Assembly: GCA_024508725.1 (NCBI GenBank) | Contig: JANINS010000003.1 | Coordinates: 1,364,001 to 1,428,000 of the forward strand | DNA length: 64,000 bases | Reading direction: 5' to 3' | Origin: Chitinophagaceae bacterium | Lineage (GTDB): Bacteria > Bacteroidota > Bacteroidia > Chitinophagales > Chitinophagaceae | Shown here: positions 1-7,269 of the stretch, one piece after another | How the letters are laid out: each line of letters begins with the position of its first letter | How positions within the stretch are numbered: the stretch's first letter is position 1 | Translations under genes and position numbers: made by a program | Notes under the pieces: generated by a model | Told to the model about the DNA's origin: nothing | Databases searched by the model: none | The model's input: only the letters and a program-made list of their open reading frames with translations

Positions 1-1651
1 ATTTCAGGTTATGTAAACGATGGGTGATCAGGATGATGATCTTATCTTTCTTTTTCTCAGTTATCTTTTGAAGTATCTCGTACTCAGCCAGCGGATCGAT
101 ATTACTTGTAGGCTCATCCAATATCATTACTGCTGCATTGCGATACAACATCCTGGCAAGTGCAATTTTTTGCCATTGTCCACCACTTAGCTGCATATCA
201 TTTCCAAACATTTTTCCTAAAGCAGTTTTATAGCCTTCAGGCATTTTTGAGACCAGTGTTTTCAGGTCTGCTTCAGTTTCTGCTGTATTCATCTTTTCAA
301 TATCTGGTGAATGACCTAGCAAAATATTTTCTTCTACAGAGAAATGATATTGATTGAAGTCCTGGAAAATAACAGCAACATTTTTATAATAAGACTGGCT
401 GTTAATATTAGTAATACATATGTCTTCCACCGAAATATTGCCTGAAGCTGGTGTGTACAAATTAGCGAGCAGTTTTACAAGTGTGCTTTTCCCAGATCCG
501 TTTTCACCAATGATGGCAGTAACTTTTCCGGGTTGAAACTGCATGTTCAAATTGGTGAGTGTTTCCTCGGTAGACTCAGGGTAAGTAAATGATATGTTTT
601 GTAACCGGATACCCTGCTGCAGTTTGTCTGGAAAGAGTGAAGAAAAGTTCTGCTCATTCTTTTTTTGAAATGATGGCAATTCAAGGAAATTCTTGATGTT
701 GATCAGGAAAAAACGTTGTTTAAAAAGCAGTATGAAAGAATTTAAGAACGTTTTGAATACCGATTGAATTCTTTGCAATGCCTGTAGATAAAAAATAAAA
801 CTTCCTGCAGTGATAAGTCCATCTAATGTGCTTAAACCCAGGTGCAAAATTATTGCAGCAAGGATGATGATCTCAATTGCCTGGATGATTGTTTCTGACC
901 ATGCCTGGTTCGCCGACAAACGTTTTTTGGCCCAGAATATTTTTTCACGCAGATCCCTGAACTTATCAATAAAAAAATTGCCATAAGAAAATGTTCTTAC
1001 TTCTTTGGCATGCGTTGCATCAGTTAATATCCTGCTCAGATAATGGGCCTTGCGTTCATTAACAATGTTATCTTTTTCGAGTTGCTGAATGGCTTTTGCA
1101 TGCTTGTATTTGATCAGAAGAACAGGAACACTTGCTACAAGAACCAACAACCCGTAAACAATATTGAACTGAATAAAAATGATGCACAAAGCCAGCATAG
1201 AAAAACCACTTTGAATGATCTGGTTGTAACTTGTAGTAAGTACGCCGGCATGATACATTACCTGTTGCTGCGCTAAATGAAGTGAATTAAAATACTCTGA
1301 CTTCTCGTAATAAGGATAATCGACTGATACGGCTTTTGTAAGAACCTGCGATGAAAGATAATCGATCACCAATTGCTGTTGCACAGTTTGAATATCTGTA
1401 AGTACCTGCTGAATACCAGCCTGCAATAGTTGAATAATGACCAATGTGATCAATGCATAAATAAAATCTGTTCTTCCTGCCTGTTGATACTGCGTAACAA
1501 TATCAATGATCTCTTTTATATACCACAAGCTCAGCAAAGGCAACAGGGAAAGAACAAGCGAAAGTGCCAGGTTGTAGATGGCATATTGTTTACTGGCTTT
1601 CCAGGTGATCCTGAAGCCATTTGAAATATCGTAAAAAAGAGATTTGATCAT
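1..1651 (-). CDS. ABC transporter, fused permease and ATP-binding protein (3' end outside window)
   Basis: Exporter-type ABC half-transporter; about 550 residues are visible and the C-terminus runs off the left edge. The N-terminal half holds several hydrophobic segments typical of a type I exporter domain. The nucleotide-binding domain follows, with Walker A GENGSGKST, signature LSGGQWQKIALARM, Walker B VMILDEP, and the H-loop IILITHR close to the edge. The start is the ATG at 1651; no better upstream start is seen. It lies 60 bases behind the PF14907-like gene on the same strand, so the two are probably co-transcribed. Its cargo cannot be read from sequence. In lasso-peptide loci such an exporter often accompanies that nucleotidyltransferase family, but the diagnostic genes are not in this window. 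Confidence 0.9.
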   Translation of the reverse strand, partial: MIKSLFYDISNGFRITWKASKQYAIYNLALSLVLSLLPLLSLWYIKEIIDIVTQYQQAGRTDFIYALITLVIIQLLQAGIQQVLTDIQTVQQQLVIDYLSSQVLTKAVSVDYPYYEKSEYFNSLHLAQQQVMYHAGVLTTSYNQIIQSGFSMLALCIIFIQFNIVYGLLVLVASVPVLLIKYKHAKAIQQLEKDNIVNERKAHYLSRILTDATHAKEVRTFSYGNFFIDKFRDLREKIFWAKKRLSANQAWSETIIQAIEIIILAAIILHLGLSTLDGLITAGSFIFYLQALQRIQSVFKTFLNSFILLFKQRFFLINIKNFLELPSFQKKNEQNFSSLFPDKLQQGIRLQNISFTYPESTEETLTNLNMQFQPGKVTAIIGENGSGKSTLVKLLANLYTPASGNISVEDICITNINSQSYYKNVAVIFQDFNQYHFSVEENILLGHSPDIEKMNTAETEADLKTLVSKMPEGYKTALGKMFGNDMQLSGGQWQKIALARMLYRNAAVMILDEPTSNIDPLAEYEILQKITEKKKDKIIILITHRLHNLK

Positions 1652-1711
1652 GAGGTACGTCTGAAAACTACAAATAAACGATAGAAGCTGCAAGCAATGA
1701 AATAAGATTCA

Positions 1712-2911
1712 TCAAGACTGCTTCCTGCCGGAGATCGCTTTAGCGAAAACTCGAAAAGGCCTTGCGATGCTGAGAAGCGATATGGGTAGTTTTATTGAAG
1801 CTGCATTATTCAGATCGTTATCCGTAGGTAAGAGGGAATAAAAAGCTGAACGGAGAAGAAAATTTATTTTACCTCGCAAGTTGTCCTGTGCTGCTGTAGA
1901 ACGTTTTAAAAATTTTATGTCAGAAGGTAGAAAACTAATGATGTCAAGCGGAATAGACAATACAGCATTTATTTGCTGATCATTTAATTTATACCTGATA
2001 ACATAATCTGATTTTATTCCCAGGAGTAACTCGGTTAACTGAAAGGCTGCATCCATTTTTTTTCTACAGCTAAAATCGTTTGCTATTTCTGCGATCAATT
2101 GATGATCTAACTGTTTGTCTTTTTTATGAAGCAGGCAGGCAATGTCTGTAAGATATTTGAATTTTACACCCAGGTCTTTAATAAAATGATTGGAGACAAC
2201 TGCTAAAAAATCACCAGTTGGTTCAAGGGTATTGAATTCAAGATTTTTGATCATCACTTTATTTCTCCTGGTATTAAAGAATTCAAATCCCGGATAATCT
2301 CCAATATAATAGTTCAACAGTTTCCAATGCAATTCAACTGAATAACCGGATCTTGTTTTTGCCGGTGCTGTATAAACGATCTCTTTAAAATATTTTCTAT
2401 AGTAATTTATATAGGATGAAGGCACAGCCAGCTTGGGACTAAAGCTTTTGTCTCGTAATACCTTCTCAGCGTTTAATACAGTAGATGATGAAATAAGCAG
2501 ATCAATATCTGTGCTTTCCCTTAGGCCAGAATTGCCATAATATATTGCTGAGAAAGTTGTTCCTTTAAAAGGAATGGCATCGATGCCTTCTTTTTTTAAG
2601 CTGGTGATCACATCATGGCAAATAGCGAACTGTTCAAGGCTTCGAAGTTGATTCTCCAGGTAAAATTGTTTCAGCTTGGTCAATAAGCTTTCTTCAACAA
2701 CAAGTTGATGTTCCTGTATAACATGGTATAAAAAAGGACGAATATTATGTGCACTGGCAATCTTCCAGGTAATGTCACTGTCAACATTCGTTTCGTTCAA
2801 ATATTTTTCTAATTCCTCTTTTGTAGAAGTATTGAAGTATAACCTGCACAGCAAAATGATCAACACCTGTTCGCTTGTGAACATTTGTTTCAGTTTTGCT
2901 GTGGGGTACAT
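1712..2911 (-). CDS. Nucleotidyltransferase family protein (PF14907-like)
   Basis: A 399-residue protein. Near residues 115-140 it has the pattern of this family: IPFKGTTF, then GLRESTDIDLLI, whose DxD pair would bind metal in a pol-beta-type nucleotidyltransferase fold. The rest is helical with no membrane segment. The family is of unknown chemistry and is found next to lasso-peptide and other RiPP genes as well as capsule loci. Here the only neighbour of that kind is the ABC exporter just downstream. A second possible start, at MFTSEQ, lies ten residues in. The assignment rests on the motif and overall length; the substrate is unknown. Confidence 0.7.
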   Translation of the reverse strand: MYPTAKLKQMFTSEQVLIILLCRLYFNTSTKEELEKYLNETNVDSDITWKIASAHNIRPFLYHVIQEHQLVVEESLLTKLKQFYLENQLRSLEQFAICHDVITSLKKEGIDAIPFKGTTFSAIYYGNSGLRESTDIDLLISSSTVLNAEKVLRDKSFSPKLAVPSSYINYYRKYFKEIVYTAPAKTRSGYSVELHWKLLNYYIGDYPGFEFFNTRRNKVMIKNLEFNTLEPTGDFLAVVSNHFIKDLGVKFKYLTDIACLLHKKDKQLDHQLIAEIANDFSCRKKMDAAFQLTELLLGIKSDYVIRYKLNDQQINAVLSIPLDIISFLPSDIKFLKRSTAAQDNLRGKINFLLRSAFYSLLPTDNDLNNAASIKLPISLLSIARPFRVFAKAISGRKQS

Positions 2912-2974
2912 ATTCAGATTTGCCGCTAAGTAAAAGCAATTTCAGCAGGTAAAACATAGTTAATTTGCAGTGTT

Positions 2975-3748
2975 ATGCGTATCATATCTTATAATGTTAA
3001 TGGAATTCGCTCTGCCGTGAGTAAAGGATTTATCGATTGGCTGAAAACTGATCCTGCAGATATCATTTGCCTGCAGGAAGTAAAAGCAGAACAAAGCCAG
3101 CTTGATGTAAAGCCTTTTAATGAACTTGGTTTTGAGGTATACTGGTTCTCTGCACAAAAGAAAGGCTATAGCGGAGTAGCAGTTTTTACGAAGATCGATC
3201 CGGAGAATGTTTTTTATGGCAATGGAATTGAGCAAAGCGATTATGAAGGAAGAGTGATCAGGCTGGATCTTGGTGAAGTAACTTTATTGAACGTTTATTT
3301 TCCTTCGGGAACCATGGGAGAGATTCGACAAACCTATAAATACCAGTGGCTGGATGAGTTCATGGCTTATTTAGATGAACTGAGAAAGACCCGTCCAAAA
3401 CTCATCATTTGCGGTGATTACAACATTGCTCACCAGGAGATCGATATACACAATCCCAAAGGCAACCAGAAAACTTCAGGATTTTTGCCGGAAGAAAGAA
3501 ACTGGATGACAAAATTTCTCAGCAATGGTTTTGTTGACAGCTTCCGTCATGTTCATCCAGAAAGAAAAGATAGTTATAGTTGGTGGAGCAGGAGATTTCC
3601 TACAGTAAGAGCTCAGAATAAAGGATGGAGAATTGATTACATTACCGTTACTGATAACCTGAAAGAAAATATTGTAAATGCTGAGATTTATCCTGATGTG
3701 CAGCATAGTGATCACTGCCCCATTTTCATGGAACTAAAAACCAATTAA
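2975..3748 (+). CDS. xth: Exodeoxyribonuclease III
   Basis: AP endonuclease and 3'-5' exonuclease of base-excision repair, 257 residues, the normal length. Visible family motifs are SYNVNGIR at the N-terminus (metal and phosphate contacts), CLQEVKAEQ with the metal-binding glutamate at about residue 35, ICGDYNIAH in the middle, and the C-terminal HSDHCPI with the catalytic histidine. The WRIDYI block is also present. It starts 63 bases from the divergent nucleotidyltransferase gene, with a TTAATTTG box just before the start that resembles the -7 element TAnnTTTG. The DUF4286 gene follows after one base, so they form an operon. Confidence 0.95.
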   Translation: MRIISYNVNGIRSAVSKGFIDWLKTDPADIICLQEVKAEQSQLDVKPFNELGFEVYWFSAQKKGYSGVAVFTKIDPENVFYGNGIEQSDYEGRVIRLDLGEVTLLNVYFPSGTMGEIRQTYKYQWLDEFMAYLDELRKTRPKLIICGDYNIAHQEIDIHNPKGNQKTSGFLPEERNWMTKFLSNGFVDSFRHVHPERKDSYSWWSRRFPTVRAQNKGWRIDYITVTDNLKENIVNAEIYPDVQHSDHCPIFMELKTN

Positions 3749-3749
3749 A

Positions 3750-4055
3750 ATGTTTATTTATAATGTTACGCTTAAGATCGATCACAGCATTCATGAAGAA
3801 TGGGTGAAGTGGATGAAAGAAGAACATTTGCCTGATGTAATGAAGACCGGTTGTTTCGAAAAATACCAGTTTGTAAAGTTGTTGGATGTTGATGAATCTG
3901 AAGGCCCAACTTATGCAGCACAATATTTTGCCATTAGTAAAGCCCAATACAATCGTTATATAGATATGTATGCCGCAAAGCTAAGGCAGGATGGAATGAA
4001 TAAATGGGGCAATAAGTTCATTGCATTTCGTACGTTGATGGAAGTGATAGAATAG
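3750..4055 (+). CDS. DUF4286 family protein
   Basis: A 101-residue soluble protein matching the DUF4286 pattern: N-terminal MFIYNVTLKID, then HEEWVKWMKEEHLPDVM, and TYAAQYF in the centre. The fold is expected to be a small ferredoxin-like alpha-beta barrel (dimeric), as in antibiotic-biosynthesis monooxygenase-like proteins, but no activity is known. It follows xth after one base and must share its transcript. Whether it takes part in repair is not known. Confidence 0.8.
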   Translation: MFIYNVTLKIDHSIHEEWVKWMKEEHLPDVMKTGCFEKYQFVKLLDVDESEGPTYAAQYFAISKAQYNRYIDMYAAKLRQDGMNKWGNKFIAFRTLMEVIE

Positions 4056-4072
4056 TTGAGTTATTTGTTGCA

Positions 4073-4120
4073 GTTGAAGTGTGCGACGCAACAACAGGTT
4101 AATAGCAGCACTTGAGCTTG
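4073..4120 (+). repeat. Dispersed intergenic repeat, copy a (GCGACGCAAC type)
   Basis: Contains GTTGAAGTGTGCGACGCAAC followed by GGTTAATAGCAGCAC and GAGCTTGC. The core and the TTAATAGCAGCAC part match the copies at 15083 and 17916. It lies in the spacer between the DUF4286 gene and HU. Confidence 0.75.
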
Positions 4121-4220
4121 CTAAATAATTATGCTAAAAAATATTTTAATCTGCCTGCTATGATCTATACTCACAAAGGATTATAGCGAAATGATTACGA
4201 ACAAAAAAACACAAAATAGT

Positions 4221-4250
4221 TTTGCTGCTTGGTAAAAGCGGATAAATTTG
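4221..4250 (+). promoter_or_regulatory. Promoter of the HU gene
   Basis: TTTG at 4221-4224, an 18-base spacer, and TAAATTTG at 4243-4250 match the Bacteroidota consensus TTTG / TAnnTTTG exactly. Transcription would begin near 4256, leaving a leader of roughly 30 bases before the ATG at 4284. Confidence 0.7.
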
Positions 4251-4283
4251 CCGTCTCAGATAAAATCAAAAAAATCATACACC

Positions 4284-4553
4284 ATGAACAAAGCTGAATT
4301 GGTTGCTCAACTTGCTGAAGAAGCAGGCATCACCAAAACCCAGGCTAACGCTGCTTTAGATGCATTTGTTGACAATGTTACCAAAACATTGAAGAAAGGC
4401 GACAAAGTAACTCTAGTTGGTTTCGGTACTTTCTCTGTTTCTAAGAGACAAGCTCGTACTGGACGTAACCCTCAAACCGGTGAAACGATCAAGATCAAGG
4501 CTAAAAAAGTTGCTCGTTTTAAAGCTGGTAAAGAATTAAGTGGTAAGCTCTAA
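4284..4553 (+). CDS. HU family DNA-binding protein
   Basis: Histone-like nucleoid protein of 89 residues; bends and compacts DNA as a dimer. The sequence begins [18 protein letters not shown] and carries the signature block [19 protein letters not shown], the beta-arm that inserts into the minor groove, ending in a basic tail. The ATG at 4284 was chosen over the in-frame ATG at 4248 because the latter adds twelve residues not found in HU and lies on the predicted promoter. It is a single-gene unit with its own promoter and a strong terminator. Confidence 0.95.
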   Translation: MNKAELVAQLAEEAGITKTQANAALDAFVDNVTKTLKKGDKVTLVGFGTFSVSKRQARTGRNPQTGETIKIKAKKVARFKAGKELSGKL

Positions 4554-4573
4554 TTCTATTAAACTCATTTAAG

Positions 4574-4610
4574 TCCCATCAATTCCGTTGGAAGACGATG
4601 GGATTTTTTA
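4574..4610 (+). terminator. Rho-independent terminator after HU
   Basis: TCCCATC (4574-4580) pairs with GATGGGA (4597-4603). An inner TTCC/GGAA stem lies in the loop, and a T-rich run follows to 4615. Confidence 0.85.
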
Positions 4611-4641
4611 TTTTTGTCGTTCATCAATAAAATTTCAACTC

Positions 4642-4758
4642 ATGGGAAGAGGAGATAAAAAAACAGCAAAAGGAAAGCGTTTCAAAGGTTCTTTCGGTAA
4701 AAGCCGTCCGGCAACAGCTACTAAAAAGAAAGCTGGTGTTGTAAAAAAAGAAAGCTAA
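4642..4758 (+). CDS. 30S ribosomal protein bTHX
   Basis: A 38-residue, strongly basic protein starting MGRGDKKTAKGKRFKGSFGK and continuing SRPATATKKKAG. This matches the bTHX/Thx family (Thermus Thx starts MGKGDRRTRRGK), a small protein bound in the head of the 30S subunit in Thermus and Bacteroidota. The pattern G(K/R)GDKKT-KGK-KG(S/T)(F/Y)GK-RP is diagnostic. It sits 31 bases behind the HU terminator and converges on pdxH. It is short enough to be missed by length-filtered gene calling. Confidence 0.9.
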   Translation: MGRGDKKTAKGKRFKGSFGKSRPATATKKKAGVVKKES

Positions 4759-4771
4759 TTCAGGTTGATAT

Positions 4772-4813
4772 GTTGAATAGTTGATTGGTATTTGAACTGA
4801 TCAACTGTTCAAC
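4772..4813. repeat. Inverted repeat between bTHX and pdxH
   Basis: GTTGAATAGTTGAT (4772-4785) and ATCAACTGTTCAAC (4800-4813) form a 14-bp stem with one G-T mismatch. It lies between converging genes and could act as a weak shared terminator, although no T-run follows. Its GTTGA units resemble the heptamer repeats elsewhere in the window. Confidence 0.55.
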
Positions 4814-4825
4814 CCATTCAACTTC

Positions 4826-5467
4826 CTAAGGAGCCAATCTTTCAATTTTCCAACCTTCACTGTTTCTCGTATAAAGAATTCTATCGTGTAAACGGCTCGG
4901 TCTGCCCTGCCAGAATTCAATTTTAGTTGGTTTTACAACATAACCACCCCAATAAGCAGGACGTTCGATCTGCTGACCTTTAAACTGATCTTTTAATTCT
5001 AAAAACTTGTTCTCTAAATATTCCCTGTTAGCGATCACACGGCTTTGTGGTGATGTCCATGCTCCAATCCTGCTGCCTTCGGGTCTTGAATTAAAATAGG
5101 CATCATTTTCTACTGCATCAGCTTTTTCAACAATACCTTCTATACGGATCTGCCTTTCCAATTCTTTCCAGAAAAAAAGCAGGCAAACTTTCGGGTTCTC
5201 AGCAAGCTGTTGCCCTTTTAAACTTTCATAATTGGTAAAGAATACGAATTCATCTTTGGTATAATCTTTCAATAAGATCGTTCTCGCCAAAGGATTTCCA
5301 TGCTTGTCTGCAGTAGCAACGGTCATGGCATTCACTTCGTAGATATCGCTTTGCACTGCTTCATTCCACCAGGTAGTGAACTGATCCATAGCATCAGCTT
5401 TAACATCTGTTTCACTTAATGATTTAAGCTTATAATCATTCCTCAAATTGGCGATCTCAGAATTCAT
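4826..5467 (-). CDS. pdxH: Pyridoxamine 5'-phosphate oxidase
   Basis: FMN enzyme that oxidises pyridoxine or pyridoxamine 5'-phosphate to PLP, 213 residues, full length. Family marks are [27 protein letters not shown] (FMN phosphate contacts), the [15 protein letters not shown] block, and the C-terminal [16 protein letters not shown] followed by ERLAP, which binds substrate and FMN. It is a single-gene unit with a consensus promoter just upstream. PLP made here serves SerC in this window among many others. Confidence 0.96.
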   Translation of the reverse strand: MNSEIANLRNDYKLKSLSETDVKADAMDQFTTWWNEAVQSDIYEVNAMTVATADKHGNPLARTILLKDYTKDEFVFFTNYESLKGQQLAENPKVCLLFFWKELERQIRIEGIVEKADAVENDAYFNSRPEGSRIGAWTSPQSRVIANREYLENKFLELKDQFKGQQIERPAYWGGYVVKPTKIEFWQGRPSRLHDRILYTRNSEGWKIERLAP

Positions 5468-5484
5468 AGTAGATTTTTACTCCG

Positions 5485-5512
5485 CAAAACTAATTTATTG
5501 CCAGTGTCTCAA
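5485..5512 (-). promoter_or_regulatory. Promoter of pdxH
   Basis: On the minus strand TTG (5512-5510), a 17-base spacer and TAGTTTTG (5492-5485) match the TTG / TAnnTTTG consensus, 18 bases before the pdxH ATG. Confidence 0.65.
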
Positions 5513-5700
5513 GTCTGACATATCTCATAATTACCGGTTTGTGGTAAAAGTCAATGCCTGCAATCATTTGGCAGAGCCGTAATACTTGGCTAATTTGCAG
5601 CCCGAAAGGCGGATTTGTTTATTGTTCAGCCACGAATCGAACTAATAAACGCAAAGAAACTTCACATCGTTTCCCACACGTTTAATTAGTTATAAAGTAT

Positions 5701-5760
5701 TGCACCAGCTGATGTTTTCCATAGCATCGACTGTTGTGTCACTCACTTGTACGTTCCGAA
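5701..5760 (-). repeat. Dispersed intergenic repeat, copy b (GTGACACAAC type)
   Basis: On the minus strand it contains GAACGTACAAGTGAGTGACA followed by CAACAGTCGATGCTATGG and AGCTGGTGCA. It aligns over about 60 bases with copy c at 12360, with only scattered mismatches. It overlaps the 5' leader of metH. Confidence 0.85.
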
Positions 5761-5800
5761 CAATGAGCAACAACCCACCTTCTCTTTAACATTCAACTGT

Positions 5801-6805
5801 ATGAAGTCAATTCAACAATTACTGCAGGAACGCATTCTCATCATCGATGGAGCAATGGGAACAATGATCCAGCGTCATAAACTGGAAGAAGCAGATTATC
5901 GTGGAGAAAGATTCAAAGATTATCCTTCTGATCTTAAAGGCAATAACGATTTGTTGTGTCTAACACAGCCAGATATCATCAAAAATATTCACCTGGAATA
6001 TTTAAAAGCCGGAGCAGATATTATTGAAACCAACACCTTCAATGCACAGAAAGTTTCGTTGGCTGATTACAACATGCAATCACTTGCTTACGAGATGAAT
6101 GTTGCTGCTGCAAAATGTGCAAAGGATGCAGTGCAAGAGTTTAACTCACCAGAACCCAAATTTGTTGCAGGTGCTTTAGGGCCTTTGAATAAAACCTTGT
6201 CACTTTCACCCGATGTAAACAATCCGGGATTTCGTTCCATCACTTTCGACGAAGCTGTTGAGGCTTACTATGAACAAATTAAAGGGTTGGTAGATGGTGG
6301 AGTAGATATCATCCTTATCGAAACCATATTCGATACACTCAATGCAAAGGCTGCCATTTTTGCAACAAAAAAATTATTCAGAGATTCCGGTAAGCAATTA
6401 CCAATCATGATCAGTGGCACGATCACCGATGCTTCCGGAAGAACATTAAGCGGACAAACATTAGAAGCCTTCTATACTTCCATTGCTCATGCAAAACCAT
6501 TAAGTGTTGGATTGAATTGTGCTTTGGGTGCAAAAGAGATGAGACCACACATCGAAGAGTTGAGCCAGATCGCCGGATGTTATACTTCGGCTTATCCAAA
6601 TGCTGGTTTGCCAAATGCTATGGGTGAATATGATGAGCATCCTTCAGACACAGCGCACTTTATCGAAGAATGGGCGAAAGAAGGTTTTGTAAATATCGTT
6701 GGCGGATGTTGTGGTACAACACCGGATCATATTCGTCATATCGCTGAACATGTAAAGAGTATAAAGCCAAGACCATTGCCTGTTTTGGAAGAATCCTTTT
6801 CTTGA
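5801..6805 (+). CDS. metH: Methionine synthase, homocysteine-binding subunit (split MetH, N-terminal part)
   Basis: A 334-residue homocysteine S-methyltransferase domain, equivalent to the first module of cobalamin-dependent MetH. It opens [20 protein letters not shown]; the zinc ligands are the cysteine of [12 protein letters not shown] near residue 239 and the pair in [13 protein letters not shown] near residue 304. The ATG at 5801 was preferred over 5747 because the family begins here. The folate, B12 and reactivation modules are on the separate gene at 7270, with a GxxExxY gene in between. Splitting MetH at this point is common in Bacteroidota. The final codons run straight into a repeat arm. 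Confidence 0.93.
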   Translation: MKSIQQLLQERILIIDGAMGTMIQRHKLEEADYRGERFKDYPSDLKGNNDLLCLTQPDIIKNIHLEYLKAGADIIETNTFNAQKVSLADYNMQSLAYEMNVAAAKCAKDAVQEFNSPEPKFVAGALGPLNKTLSLSPDVNNPGFRSITFDEAVEAYYEQIKGLVDGGVDIILIETIFDTLNAKAAIFATKKLFRDSGKQLPIMISGTITDASGRTLSGQTLEAFYTSIAHAKPLSVGLNCALGAKEMRPHIEELSQIAGCYTSAYPNAGLPNAMGEYDEHPSDTAHFIEEWAKEGFVNIVGGCCGTTPDHIRHIAEHVKSIKPRPLPVLEESFS

Positions 6806-6810
6806 ACCAC

Positions 6811-6840
6811 GAAGACACAAAGCCACTAAGAAACACAAAG
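6811..6840 (+). repeat. Left inverted-repeat arm of the GxxExxY cassette
   Basis: GAAGACACAAAGCCACTAAG plus AAACACAAAG lies between the metH stop and the GxxExxY ATG. Its first 12 bases match the reverse complement of the right arm at 7231-7254 exactly, and both continue to ACTAAG. Confidence 0.8.
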
Positions 6841-7230
6841 ATGTACTCCAAACTTTCTGAACGAGAAGAATATTTAGCAAGTCAGATCGTTGATATTGCT
6901 TTTAATATTCATAAACAATTAGGACCAGGTTTGCTTGAGAGTGTGTATTCCAAATGCTTTTATTATGAACTGCAGAGGAGGGAAATTCCTTTTGAAAGAG
7001 AGAAAGCTGTTCCGATTATTTTTAATGACTTAAAAATTGATGATGGCTTGAGACTTGACTGTTTAATAGAGAATTCAATTATTATAGAGTTCAAAGCTCA
7101 GGAGAACTATCATCCAGTTTGGGATGCTCAGCTAATGAGTTACTTAAAACTTACAAATAGACGATTAGGATTTCTAATCAATTTCCATGTTCCATTAATT
7201 AAAGAAGGCATCAAAAGAATTATCATCTAA
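6841..7230 (+). CDS. GxxExxY family protein
   Basis: A 129-residue protein with the naming motif GLLESVY inside GPGLLESVYSKCFYYEL, followed by an EFKA strand and the RLGFLINF block near the C-terminus. The fold is restriction-endonuclease-like (PDDEXK-type core with D61-like and EFKA residues), but no activity is proven for the family. The ATG at 6841 was chosen; an upstream TTG at 6802 would translate the repeat arm and overlap metH. The gene stands alone between the two metH parts and is bounded by inverted repeats, which suggests insertion as a cassette. Such genes are scattered in many Bacteroidota and Planctomycetota genomes. Confidence 0.88.
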   Translation: MYSKLSEREEYLASQIVDIAFNIHKQLGPGLLESVYSKCFYYELQRREIPFEREKAVPIIFNDLKIDDGLRLDCLIENSIIIEFKAQENYHPVWDAQLMSYLKLTNRRLGFLINFHVPLIKEGIKRIII

Positions 7231-7254
7231 ATCTTAGTGCCTCTTTGTGTCTTC
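7231..7254 (-). repeat. Right inverted-repeat arm of the GxxExxY cassette
   Basis: Read on the minus strand this is GAAGACACAAAGAGGCACTA plus AGAT, the partner of the arm at 6811. It directly abuts the GxxExxY stop codon. Confidence 0.8.
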
Positions 7255-7269
7255 AAAAAACAAAACAAA

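Larger units (their letters stand above)
5468..5800. other. Spacer between pdxH and metH
   Basis: This stretch holds the pdxH promoter, a CTAATTTGC box near 5589 that may be a weak metH -7 element, and dispersed repeat copy b at 5701-5760. The mRNA leader of metH would be about 200 bases, yet I find none of the conserved elements of SAM or cobalamin riboswitches. Confidence 0.4.

Noticed and set aside
4826-5467. General stress pyridoxamine-oxidase-fold protein in place of PdxH
   Set aside because: The [10 protein letters not shown] and [13 protein letters not shown] blocks are specific for true PdxH.
5521-5800. Possible SAM or B12 riboswitch ahead of metH
   Set aside because: None of the conserved boxes of SAM-I, SAM-II or cobalamin riboswitches is present; the stretch is explained by promoter boxes and repeat copy b.
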